The translations under genes were made by a program, and so were the position numbers. A stretch of 64,000 nt of DNA, from assembly GCA_946902985.2 (NCBI GenBank), contig OX336389.2, positions 278,859,527-278,923,526 of the forward strand, given 5' to 3'. Under the pieces are notes generated by a model. The model was not told the DNA's origin, searched no databases, and saw nothing but the letters and a program-made list of their open reading frames with translations. The DNA comes from Meconema thalassinum (lineage: Eukaryota; Arthropoda; Insecta; Orthoptera; Tettigoniidae). Below, piece after piece: positions 11,591 through 22,832 of this stretch; within the stretch, counting starts at the first letter, position 1; each line of letters starts with the position of its first letter.

Positions 11591-11939
11591 TTATAACACA
11601 ATTTCTCGGTCACTTATGTTAGCGTACATAAGAAGCTGTATCGCCTGTCTTTGTCGAAAAAATAATATTCCCGATGCTGAACAATAGAGGAGGATTTTTT
11701 TTATCATCCGGTTCCCCCTTCCTACCCCCACCCCTTCCACACACACACACTTCAGGAATATACTGGGATGGTACCTTATTTTATTTTAATGTCCTTGAAT
11801 AGCTATCCAAATACAGGGCATTAAAAAATGCAAGTGCACATACTATTAATGTCATCAAAATAAAACCTATCATATAAATTCCTTGCACACAGAAGCAAAC
11901 GCTGCTGATGACCTCGTAGACCAAACTCCTAATTGACAG

Positions 11940-11940
11940 C

Positions 11941-11973
<33 letters not shown>
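11940..11973. repeat. (CAA)n microsatellite
   Basis: Eleven CAA triplets. The leucine run in a minus-strand frame is its translation. Confidence 0.95.
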
Positions 11974-11974
<1 letters not shown>

Positions 11975-12232
11975 CATCTAAGAGTTGACTGATTGCGCAG
12001 TTTGATTGGGAGTCTACTTGCAGTGAGATGTTCAGTTCCAATCCTGTCTTCCATTTGTCAAAGGAATAGCATCCCTATTGGCCTCACGATGCTAATAGCA
12101 AAAGCCGGAAATCGAACCCGTGCACTGGAGCAGGGAGTAAAGCTAACCAGCACCCTCCAGACTCGCCAACACAATAGGCGAGGTCACGGTCGGTTGGTAG
12201 CAGCATGCCACACCCTCTAATTCCCAATCCTC

Positions 12233-14925
12233 ACACGTGCAGGAGTCAAGAGGATCCAGTGTTGCCGAGTCTACTACCTCACACGAGTCAAGAGGAACCA
12301 GTGTTGCCGAGTCTACCACCTCACATGAGTCAAGAGGAACCAGTGATGCCGAGTCCACAATCCTACACGAGTCAAGAGGAACCAGTGTTGCTGAGTCTAC
12401 TAACTCACACGAGTCAAGAGGAACCAGTGTTGTTGAGTTTACTATCTCACACGAGTCAAGAGGAACCAGTGATGCCGAGTCCACTATCTCACACGAGTCA
12501 AGAGGAACCAGAGATGCCGAGTCTATTATCTCACACGAGTCAAGAGGAACCAGTGTTGCTGAGTCTACTATCTCACACGAGTCAAGAGGAACCAGTGTTG
12601 CTGAGTCTACTATCTCACACGAGTCAAGAGGAACCAGTGATGCCGAGTCCACTATCTCACACTCGTCAAGAGGAACCAGTGATGCCGAGTCCACTATCTC
12701 ACACGAGTCAAGAGGAACCAGTGTTGCCGAGTCTACCACCTCACATGAGTCAAGAGGAACCAGTGATGCCGAGTCCACTATCCTACACGAGTCAAGAGGA
12801 ACCAGTGTTGCTGAGTCTACTAACTCACACGAGTCAAGAGGAACCAGTGTTGTTGAGTTTTCTATCTCACACGAGTCAAGAGGAACCAGTGATGCCGAGT
12901 CCACTATCTCACACGAGTCAAGAGGAACCAGTGATGCCGAGTCTATTATCTCACACGAGTCAAGAGGAACCAGTGTTGCTGAGTCTACTATCTCACACGA
13001 GTCAAGAGGAACCAGTGTTGCTGAGTTTACTATCTCACACGAGTCAAGAGGAACCAGTGATGCCGAGTCCACTATCTCACACTCGTCAAGAGGAACCAGT
13101 GATGCCGAGTCCACTATCTCACACGAGTCAAGAGGAACCAGTGATGCCGAGTCCACTATCTCACACGAGTCAATAGGAACCAGTGTTGCTAAGTCTACTA
13201 TCTCACACGAGTCAAGAGGAACCAGTGTTGCTGAGTCTACTATCTCACACGAGTCAAGAGGAACCAGTGTTGCTGAGTCTACTATCTCACACGAGTCAAG
13301 AGGAACCAGTGATGCCGAGTCCACCATCTCACACTCGTCAAGAGGAACCAGTGATGCCGAGTCCACTATCTCACACGAGTCAAGAGGAACCAGTGTTGCC
13401 GAGTCTACCACCTCACATGAGTCAAGAGGAACCAGTGATGCCGAGTCCACTATCCTACACGAGTCAAGAGGAACCAGTGTTGCTGAGTCTACTAACTCAC
13501 ACGAGTCAAGAGGAACCAGTGTTGTTGAGTTTACTATCTCACACGAGTCAAGAGGAACCAGTGATGCCGAGTCCACTATCTCACACGAGTCAAGAGGAAC
13601 CAGTGATGCCGAGTCTATTATCTCACACGAGTCAAGAGGAACCAGTGTTGCTGAGTCTACTATCTCACACGAGTCAAGAGGAACCAGTGTTGCTGAGTCT
13701 ACTATCTCACACGAGTCAAGAGGAACCAGTGATGCCGAGTCCACTATCTCACACGAGTCAAGAGGAACCAGTGTTGCCGAGTCCACTATCTCACACGAGT
13801 CAAGAGGGACCAGTGATGCCGAGTCCACTATCTCACACGAGTCAAGAGGAACCAGTGATGCCGAGTCCACTATCTCACACTCGTCAAGAAGAACCAGTGA
13901 TGCCGAGTCCACTATCTCACACGAGTCAAAAGGAACCAGTGTTGCCGAGTCTACTATCTCACATGAGTCCAGAGGAACCAGTGATGCCGAGTCCATTATC
14001 TCACACGAGTCAAGAGGAACCAGTGATGCCGAGTCCACTATCTCACACGAGTCAAGAGGAACCAGTGTTGCTGAGTCTACTATCCCACACGAGTCAAGAG
14101 GAACCAGTGATGCCGACTCCACTATCTCACACGAGTCAAGAGGAACCAGTGTTGCTGAGTCCACTATCTCACACGAGTCAAGAGGAACCAGTGATGCCGA
14201 GTCCCCTATCTCACACGAGTCAAGAGGAACCAGTGTTGCTGAGTCCACTATCTCACGCGAGTCAAGAGGAACCAGTGATGCCGAGTCCACTATCTCACAC
14301 GAGTCAAGAGGAACCAGTGATGCCGAGTCTACCATCTCACACGAGTCAGGAGGAGCCAGTGATGCCGAGTCCACTATCTCACACGAGTCAAGATTAACCA
14401 GTGTTGCCGGGTCTACCATCTCACATGAGTCAAGAGGAACCAGTGATGCCGAGTCTACCATCTCACACGAGTCAAGAGGAACCAGTGTTGCCAAGTCTAC
14501 TATCTCACACGAGTCAAGAGGATCCAGTGATGCCGAGTCCACTATCTCACATGAGTCAAGAGGAACCAGTGATGCCGAGTCCAGCATCTAACACGCGTCA
14601 AGAGGAACCAGTGTTGCCGGGTCTACCATCTCACATGAGTCAAGAGGAACCAGTTTTGCCGGGTCTACCATCTCACATGAGTCAAGAGGAACCAATGATG
14701 CCGAGTCTAGCATCTAACACGCGTCAAGAGGAGCCAGTGTTGCCGAGTCTACTATCTCACACGAGTCAAGAGGAACCGGTGTTGCCGGGTCTACCGTCTC
14801 ACATGAGTCAAGAGGAACCAATGATGCCGAGTCTACCATATCACACGAGTCAAGGGGATCAAGTGTTGCCAAGTCTAATATTTAACACAAATCCAGAGGT
14901 TCCCGTGTTGCAGTGTTCATCCAAA
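12233..14925. repeat. 42 bp satellite, about 63 units, open in several frames
   Basis: Units read TCACACGAGTCAAGAGGAAC plus CAGTGATGCCGAGTCCACTA and TC. A second common type has GTGTTGCTGAGTCTACTA. A block of ten units (420 bp) is repeated: the markers GTTGTTGAGTTT occur at about 12429, 12849 and 13521, and ACACTCGTCA at 12659, 13079 and 13331. All spacings are multiples of 42. The array is open for 784 codons on the plus strand (12237-14591), in other plus frames for 323 and 404 codons, and for 814 codons on the minus strand (12143-14587). The shared period of 14 codons explains this without a gene, but coding use is not excluded. Confidence 0.95.
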
Positions 14926-15276
14926 TTGGCACTCATATAGATCATAATATTTCCGATTAATTTTGAGCAACCCATATGAATTCTCACTATTACCAATGTT
15001 TTACCGTGTTGAGAAGTTTAATGCTTAACTGCATGTAACGTCCAAACTAAATATTGGACTTCAACCATTTTAAGCCTATTTTCATTTATGAAGAAAATAG
15101 CTTATGGGGTAACCTTTCGTCCGTGTGTGTGTATGTGTGCCTGTGTGTGCGTATGTGTGTCCCGAATAAAATCTAAACGGCTAGAGCGATTTTAATGAAA
15201 CTCGGTAAGGACATAACACTCTTTTGTCCAACCCCGACCGTGCCCTTCAAATTGTATTACGTCTCACCAATCAAAC
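14926..15276. other. unassigned sequence before the 420 bp array
   Basis: It contains CCTATTTTCATTTATGAAGAAA (about 15077), an inverted counterpart of GATGAAAATAGGCTATTTAG at 16228-16247, and a GT-rich tract at 15123-15160. The two may be ends of one element enclosing the 420 bp array. Confidence 0.4.
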
Positions 15277-16240
15277 ATGGCGGCTGTGCCAAATATTTCA
15301 CCGGTATTCTATATCTCCGAAACTATTACTGATATCACCCTGAAATTTTCTACGGTGATAAAGGGCGCTACTAGAAGTTCACCTAGGTGACATTCAAAAT
15401 CCTTGTAAAGTACAAAACGATCTATGCGGCCAAGCGAATTTGAAACATTTAAATAGACATTTCTTGCGATTTAACCATCCGTTTGCAGTGAAACATGGCA
15501 CATATAATATTCATACACATTGTAATGCACTGGCGTCTAATTCAATTCAATTGTGTACATAACCTGATTATGGCGCCTGTGCGTAATTAAAAAAATAAGT
15601 TTATATTTATTGTGTTTGAAATTGACGTTTGAATAATGAACCTGTGCAATAATCGTCATCTAATATTACATAGCCTAACTCTATGGTCTAGACATATAAT
15701 AAACCAAGATGGCGACCATCCGGAATATTTAGAGGGTTCTCAATATCTACTAATCTATGACAGCATGCAAACTGGAATTTTGTATATTGATAAAGGCTAT
15801 GACTTTCAATAGCCTGATTAACACAAATCCAACATAGTGGCGACGCGAAAATTAAATATTTAAATGGAGGTTTCTCGCGATTTAACCATCTGAGCGCAGT
15901 GAAATGCTTATACAAATTTTAATCCACTGACATCTAATTTATTTCCAATTTTATTGTTTTCATAACCACAAGGTGGCGGCTGTGCGAAAATGTAATACCT
16001 CGTTTTTATTTATTGTGTCCTGTTCATGCGATTGAAGTTTGAATATTTCATCTACGCAAAAATCTTACTGCAATAGTACAAAACTCTATGGCCTACATAC
16101 TGTATATAAATATCCAACATGTCGACCATTCGAAATATTTAGACGGTTCTCAATATCTACGAATCTATTACAGCAATCAAATTGAAATTTTGTATGTTGA
16201 TAGAGGCAATTACTGTAAAACAAATAGGATGAAAATAGGC
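15277..16240. repeat. diverged tandem array of about 420 bp units
   Basis: Corresponding blocks recur at about 15277, 15708 and 16119 (spacing 431 and 411 bp): CATGGCGGCTGTGCC, GATGGCGACCATCCGGAATA and CATGTCGACCATTCGAAATA. Each is followed by TCTCAATATCTAC-like and AATTTTGTAT-TTGATA-like sequence. GCGATTTAACCATC at about 15466 and 15878 shows the same phase. No coding function is seen. Confidence 0.75.
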
Positions 16241-16977
16241 TATTTAGTTCTTCACGGAACTACTTGTTTGTTTGTACATAGTCTGCCTCAATAGGTGAAA
16301 CTAGACATAAATTACGAGATTCCAGGGCTGCCAACAGTTGATAAATGCTATCTGTAGTTTAGAACCCTAGACTCAATATGTCAAAAAGTATACATGAAAA
16401 CAACAGTTGTGAACATTGAACACGTATAGAACATGAAACATGAAAATTGCAGATTCATTTATTTAGTAACCTTTAAATGACAGTATTGCCAAAACGATTC
16501 TCAGCATGTTGAAACTTTCAATGTTTAACTGCATGTAACTTCCATAGTAACAATTGATTTTATCTAAATGTTTCTTAAGTGCAATGTATGATTTATAACT
16601 TATATGACTGTGCTTATAATGTGAGTCACCAGGGCTACCAACTGTGTATTTATGAACTCAAGACTATTAAATCCTAGAATCCATATCTCGGAATATGTGT
16701 GCGGGAAGAACTTCAAACATAGCTTCAAACGTTGGTCCATGATGTTTGAGACATACAGTAAATCGTCAACGTAAGTGCTGCCAACTTAATTATATGCATG
16801 CGTATAATGTACAATATTGAACTGCATGAAACTGCCATACTGTTGTAGGGATTTTGACCTACTATTTTACGTTCAATGTATGTCTTCGCAGACATAAGAA
16901 TGCCTATTTAAAGAGTCGACAGGACTATCAACCGCCTAGTAACATTCTGAGAACAATATCGTAGAATGTGTTCGTAC
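16241..16977. other. unassigned AT-rich sequence with a recurring motif
   Basis: The motif AACTGCATG(T/A)AAC(T)(T/G)CCATA occurs near 16535 and 16815, and related forms occur near 15030 and 19165. This suggests a diverged, dispersed or tandem repeat of about 280 bp spanning this neighbourhood. Confidence 0.4.
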
Positions 16978-16990
16978 AAACAGTTTGAAA

Positions 16991-17465
16991 AGCGGCTTCG
17001 GTGGCGTAGTTGGTAGCATGCTGAGCTTCTATGCCCAAGATCACGGGTTCATACCCGGCCGAAGTCGTCGGATTTTCTAGGAGCGTTAAAATCCATCAGT
17101 ATGCCTTCCTGCGTTGGGAAAGTAAAGCCGTCGGGTTCATGTCCTAGATTTATGGCATATAAAAGAACCTTCCACTGACTACAATTTTTTGAAGCTAAAT
17201 GTGTAGGTTAGATTTGATTAATGCTCTATTAAGTTCCAACGTTCGTCGCGAGGTGCTGGTAGCGATGGCATCTAGTAGCCAAGTTTACAGCTAGGTGTTG
17301 CTGACGGTAGCATTTGGTAGCAAAAGTTGGAACTACTTGAAATTGATCGTCTGCAGTCCTTACCTGAATTACAGATAACACACACTAATACAGCCATCAC
17401 AGTTAACACTCGTTATCAGACAGATTCTACACACACCCAAAGTACACACGGCTACATGACCGCGT
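16991..17465 (+). mobile_element. SINE-C (tRNA-like head, SINE-B-type tail)
   Basis: The head contains a perfect A-box-like TGGCGTAGTTGG and a B-box-like GGTTCATACC, which are RNA polymerase III internal promoter motifs. The tail (CTGAATTACAGATAACACAC, ATCAGACAGATTCTACACAC, about 17363-17440) matches the SINE-B tail although the heads differ. A stem (AGTTCCAAC at about 17232, GTTGGAACT at about 17326) encloses a roughly 100 bp insert with GGTAGC-rich repeats. Confidence 0.7.
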
Positions 17466-17597
17466 AGCCGCAGCCCCTAACCAGAGGTGGTCAGCTGGGC
17501 GCCCGTTTACCCCCGTGTCCTCCCATGAGTTCCGATTCCCATGAGTTACGATTCCCAGCAGTTCCAAATTCTTTAGCGGATTAGCTATCTGCCAAAT

Positions 17598-17900
17598 ACA
17601 CTACCTGAGGGAGTCCCACCAGTTCTGAACACTACCTGAGTGAGTCCCATCAGTTCCGAACACTACCTGAGCGAGTCCCATCAGTTCTGAACACTACCTG
17701 AGCGAGTCCCATCAGTTCTGAACACTACCTGAGCGAGTCCCACCAGTTCTGAACACTACCTGAGGGAGTCCCACCAGTTCTGAACACTACCTGAGTGAGT
17801 CCCATCAGTTCCGAACACTACCTGAGCGAGTCCCATCAGTTCTGAACACTACCTGAGTGAGTCCCATCAGTTCCGAACACTACCTGAGCGAGTTCCAGCT
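17598..17900. repeat. 31 bp minisatellite
   Basis: About ten units of CCGAACACTACCTGAGCGAG plus TCCCATCAGTT with few substitutions. It lies inside the SINE-headed composite. Confidence 0.95.
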
Positions 17901-17989
17901 TAGTTTTCTACAGCAAAGTTGTATTAATTAGTTTATTACTGAAACAAATAAGGTCCATTGTAAGCGCCAGACGGGAGTGCCTGCCCTCT

Positions 17990-18292
17990 TTAATGAATTG
18001 GCTCCTCTAACAGAACGCCATGGACCGGTGCGACTGAAGTGTTATTCTCCTCGCGAGCTCTTTCCCTGGCCATGGAAGCTGCTTTGAACACTTCAACGCT
18101 GGCCACATCAGGAAAACAATCATGGTCCAATTCCCGATTTTTTAAAAACACTTTTCCGGCACTTGGTTTTGCAGCACAAATCCACACTTCACTTGATTTG
18201 TTGTCGCGTTTCTTATAAAAACGGTAACCATTAAATATCAAAATTTGGGTTACTTTAATGCTAGTTGGGTACTCCATGTTTATCTGCTCCAC
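17990..18292 (-). CDS. FLYWCH-like zinc-finger fragment, possibly decayed
   Basis: The 100-residue frame starts at an ATG and contains FNGYRFYKKRDNKSSEVWIC followed by GKVFLKNRELDHDC and VEVFKAASMARERARE. FLYWCH modules have an N-terminal glycine-aromatic pair, a W-x-C, a second cysteine and a final H-x-H. Here the glycine-tyrosine and W-I-C are present, the second cysteine is missing, and the last ligand pair reads H-D-C. The downstream VEV-KA-M-ERARE helix is common after insect FLYWCH modules, some of them in transposon-derived proteins. Zinc binding looks compromised. It could be an exon fragment carried by the surrounding composite, or a transposon remnant. It is probably not a functional gene. 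Confidence 0.5.
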   Translation of the reverse strand: MEQINMEYPTSIKVTQILIFNGYRFYKKRDNKSSEVWICAAKPSAGKVFLKNRELDHDCFPDVASVEVFKAASMARERAREENNTSVAPVHGVLLEEPIH

Positions 18293-19575
18293 TCAAAGAC
18301 ACACAAACATAAATGACATATCTGGTGATAAGGCCATTAACTCTTCTAGGTCGCGTCGTACTATTATTAGCCGGTCAAACCTCAGAACTGACAGCTGGGT
18401 TTTCCAGAAATATTCGGAATTAGTGGGACTCATTAGCTTCCCGGTCCAGTGCAGCCGGGCAGGCGTGACGTAAATTCGGTTGGCTTACCCGCATTCATAC
18501 GTCACAGTGTAGCGAGACGATGAGAGAGAGCGGTCTATCGCATATCTTATAGGCTTTAAAATTGTTGGGCAAATGAAATTGTTATCTAACACTAATAATA
18601 AATTTATGGATATTTGATATCCAGTTAAGTGCAATAAAAGAGCTTACCTAATTGTTGACAGTTTCTTTTAACTTTGCAATTTGCTGCAAACGATCGTCTC
18701 CCTGAACTCTGTTTTACATGTCACAATGTTTTGAATTGTAGTGTGTCGCAACGTTATATTTTTTACCTATCACAGAATGTCCACGTATTAAACATCTAGC
18801 ACGTTCTCTAATTGGCGCAAGAGGCCACTGCCCTTCCCATTGGGATTCTTGTTGCACGCTATTTGCGCTAGAACTTGGTCTGTTGTTGGCTGAATTCATA
18901 TTCGTAGCACCAGCTGTCACTGCATTGAGGCAATCTGTTGGTTTACGCTGCCAAGACTGAACGCAGCTACTCTTTCCGCTTGCCGCCCGTGCACGGAGCC
19001 GGCGCCCACTTGCGAAATGCCCGGTTTGAGCAAGCCTGCCCTAAACCGAGGTTCCAACCAACCAAACAGTTTGAAACTCGCTATACTATAATGTCTTATT
19101 ATTAGAGATGAATTTCGAGGAACACGTACTATCAAAATAATTCTACGTACGTTTATGTGTTCCATGTTGAACTCCTTGTAACTTCCATAACATTCAGCGG
19201 ATTTCTACCAAATATTTTATCTACAGTGTGTGCCATAAGAGATACTTGTGAACATTCCCAGTCCTACCAACTAGGCCTACCTAATAACTCTCCCTGGGCA
19301 TTTGAGCTGTAGAATATCAATATCTATGAATCAATGCAAGGAAACAATTTTGAACATGCTATACTGCTCTATTAGACAAATCTTATAATGCAAATCTTGA
19401 GTAAATCTTATGTCAGTGCTAGCAGCATTCTAATCAGGTCTAATTAAAGGAATAGATATTGAATACTAAATATTAGAAAAGTAGGCTCTTTAATTCGTCA
19501 CGGAACTACTTGTTCTTTATTATGTCCTTTTGCTGTTCTGTCTCTACTCTTACTTTCATCTAACATCTCATCTAA

Positions 19576-19914
19576 CTACTGCTTCTCCACTGCCTCGTCT
19601 ACATACAACTTCACAGATTCAACCTGCTTACCTACAGATTCTATTTGCCTGCCTATCTCCTTACTCATAGACTCCAATTCTCCTATCTCTCTACTCATAT
19701 ACTCCTTAAATTCTCCTATCTCCTTACTTATAGACTCCTGCATCCCTGCCATTTTGCTCAGTAGCACTTGGAGCAAATTAGCGTTCATATCCCCTTCGAT
19801 GATTTCGCATGCCCCAGTACCGAATAGGTTCCCCGATGCTTTCTTCTTCTGTTTCACACTCTCCCCACTCCCTACACTCTGTGCCCTATCCATTCTCCAT
19901 TTCTCCTCAGACAT
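19576..19914 (-). pseudogene. gypsy-type gag, N-terminal part
   Basis: The 112-residue frame begins MSEEKWRMDRAQSV. It has a basic patch (KQKKK) and then a predicted coiled coil with repeating ESISKEIGEF, EYMSREIGEL and ESMSKEIGRQ blocks (about residues 50-105). Short coiled-coil starts of this kind are common in insect Ty3/gypsy Gag proteins. It reads away from a primer-site-like sequence at 20130-20148, as expected for gag. The frame stops at 19576, and element sequence appears to end near 19512, where another dispersed repeat (GTCACGGAACTACTTGTT) begins. Protease, RT and integrase are absent. Confidence 0.6.
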
Positions 19915-20129
19915 CTTACTGGCGTTACTTATGGTTCTACTTCTTAATTTTAAACTTAGCTCTGTCGACTAAACCTCTGAATTGTTTCCTAATTGATACT
20001 GTAATGCTCCCTTTACCATGAGTATTGGCATGCGCAAATGTGTGAATGTTATCGTTGCTTCGCTCCGCTCTCTACCGTCCCACGTTGAGGTGTCAATTGT
20101 AACCTTGCAACACACAAGGACCCGATCGT

Positions 20130-20148
20130 CCCACGCTTGTGCGCCAAT
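20130..20148 (-). other. primer-binding-site-like sequence beside an LTR edge
   Basis: On the minus strand, GGTTACA (a plausible LTR end, edge at 20149) is followed by ATTGGCGCACAAGCGTGGGA. This resembles the TGGCGC..CGTGGG primer sites of many insect gypsy elements. A second, diverged copy (GGTTACAATTGACACCTCAA then CGTGGGACGG) lies 48 bp further into the element at about 20073-20103. The far edge of the LTR was not located. Confidence 0.5.
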
Positions 20149-20159
20149 TGTAACCTTTC

Positions 20160-21636
20160 AACAAGCTCTAGGCTGAATTTGTTCCTATGGACTTCAAGAA
20201 ATCAATATATCATCTAATAAGTCTCTCTCAATCAATAATAATAAATGGTTCGGGATGGTGGGGGCTATTCACCGTGATGGATTCAATGACTTCGATAGAC
20301 ATTCACACTTAACTATGTTACTGAACTTGATGTAACAATTAAACTGTAAATATGCTATAAACATATATATATATATATTCTGAAAATGATTGGCACAGGC
20401 AAGATCTTTGTCGCGTACAGAATACCCTAACATTCCCTATCTTATTTACATTGACACAACATATATGACACACTGTAGAACCCATAGGTGGTGATGTAAA
20501 TTCTTGTACTTACAGCTGATGATCTCTGGAGTTGTAGACTATTGTTACTGATTCTGGAGTTTGGTTCCCATAGAATCAGTCCTATATACTTTCGTAATGA
20601 CGTTTCTAGCTCGTTTCACACGCATACTATTTTTGAACCTTTTTGATGATGGCTAGTTTGCCGACTATCACAATCATACGAGTTACTTTGCTTACTCGTT
20701 GATTTGAACTTAGTATACTGCTCTGAACCCATTTGGTGAATTCCAGAACCTATTTCGCACCTGAATAAAATGATACATGGCATATTTGACCGGCATTCGC
20801 CGATTAACTAATTCTTTATGTCCCTCGAATTTCAGTAAAGAGACTTGAGTTTCCAGTGCCTTACGCTTTTCGAGACAGTAAGCCATTGGTGACTTTACCG
20901 AAACTAGGAAGAATATTCTCGGTTGAGAAGTATCCCGACCTGCGGCTCAGTATGAAACTCTTTTCACTCTATCGTGAATGTCCTGATATACTTCAACTCC
21001 CAAGAAGAATCAGAATAGCCAAACTTGATCTCCCCAACTTCTAAGTCCAAACACCCTACCAAAAACTTCAGAGTCCCAGACTCTCCCTAAATCAGAAAAC
21101 GACGTATTCAATGATCTCAAACAGAAGACCGCTTCTTCCAAAAATGAAATCAGAGTCACTCCCAAGAACACCAGCTATAGAAGTAGTAAGTACATCCCCC
21201 TCCCTTCTCCAGTTTCAGTACTCAAAATCCACACTCAAAAATCACATCAAACAATTACAAGATACCACTAAATTATGCGAAACATAGATGCCACCTCTCA
21301 CCCTCTCATCCGAGTGTATGAGTCACCTACGGCCGTGGCCGTTTGAACAACCCATAATCTAATACAGCCTGGTTTCCATGTGTATGATGCAATTTGTTGA
21401 TTACTTCAGCTCACCAGCCCATGAGTCACAGACTTGCTGGTGCTAAACCCCAACTAAATATACATTACATTGACAAATAATTTCAACATCTAACCTGGAC
21501 AAACACCTCCTCAACAAATTATACTATAAATCACAAATTCAATTAATATGCTATAAAACGATATTGGAATATATCCACTGATAAATCATTATAAATGTAA
21601 ATGCCGTCATAATATGAAATATTATAAAATATACAC

Positions 21637-21667
<31 letters not shown>

Positions 21668-22832
21668 CAAATCATAAGTTCCAAAAGTGAGGGTTCGATC
21701 CCTTGTAACTTTGAACAGTTTCACTGTGACTAAATGGTGTTCGGTGCAGCATTCTATCAGACTACTTCTTTGATCATTCCTTTCACCTTATCCAATTTAT
21801 CCTACTCTCTTCCCTTCTCTTCACTTTCCTACGCCAGCATTCCAATCCCCAATATTATAACATTTTCGCCACCCTTGACATACCTCAGAATGTCATCTAT
21901 TTCTTCGTAGACTTTTTCAATTTCTTCATCATCAGCTTGACTGCTGGGCATACAGACTTGTACTACTGTGGTGCACGTGGGTTTTGTATTGATTTTAACT
22001 ACAATAATCCATTCACTATATTGCTCCTATTATTCTACCCGCTGACCAAGTTTCCTACTCAATATGAGGCCTACCTCCGCGTAGCCGTTGATAGATTAAG
22101 TACTAATGATCCTTTATTAGTCTCCTGACCAAAAATACGGTACCACATTCGTAAACTGTAATGTTTAATTGCAACACGGGTCCATATTCTTATTTCAGTG
22201 TGATTTTAAACATTCTAGAATCGTGTAATGAATTCTATTTTTACAGTGGTATGATGAGTATTAGATCTACGTGTAGCAAAAGCTGGCGTGTCTATCTGGA
22301 ATAGATTTTGAAATGATTCGCTGGGCTTGGCTTTATACAGTTCTACAGGATGGCATTAGATGGCTATATACCGAGTTTCTATGTACCGGTACTGTATTAC
22401 ATGTAAAACAGTAATAGTGGTGACGATAGTTATTTTAAGGGGAGAAACTTCTAGTATGCCACATCTGCCCCTCATGATATGGATAATGATGAACATGAAC
22501 TACAACTAGATCTAAAACTGTGCAATTTTCTTAGGCTTATGCCGTGTACTTTGCGGGATTTAACCTAGGAACACCAAGAAAGGTTCATCAGCGGGCTCTT
22601 TATAGGGAAGTGAAAGGCTGCTTGAGCTTCTAGCTCTCACAGCAAAGAAGCGCAGGTGCACTTCATAAGATGGGAGGTAGCGCGCAGTTTGCTACTCCTG
22701 TGGGGTTCCGTGCACGGACGCCTTTCTTGGTGTTGCTTGGCGATACTCCGCACAAAACACGGCACAAACCTAGAAAAATTGCTGAGTTTTAATTCCTTGG
22801 CGGTGAAAGCCAATATACTGTACCATCTACAA
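20160..22832. other. unassigned sequence, partly LTR
   Basis: The left part should include the body of the gypsy-like LTR, but no second terminus was identified. The rest shows no gene. An AAT microsatellite lies at 21639-21664. Confidence 0.4.

Larger units (their letters stand above)
16991..19063 (+). mobile_element. 2.07 kb SINE-headed composite with 13 bp target duplication
   Basis: AAACAGTTTGAAA occurs exactly at 16978-16990 and 19064-19076. It directly abuts a tRNA-like SINE head on the left and a CCAACCAACC tail on the right. Between them lie SINE-C, a 31 bp minisatellite, a FLYWCH-like minus-strand ORF and about 0.7 kb of unassigned sequence. The simplest reading is one retroposed transcript that ran through the SINE into downstream DNA (3' transduction). 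Two independent events sharing a duplicated flank is the alternative. Confidence 0.6.

Noticed and set aside
13183..14397. Long plus frames in a third phase of the 42 bp satellite (323, 404 and 179 codons)
   Set aside because: All main unit differences are amino-acid replacements in this phase, so nothing suggests coding constraint.
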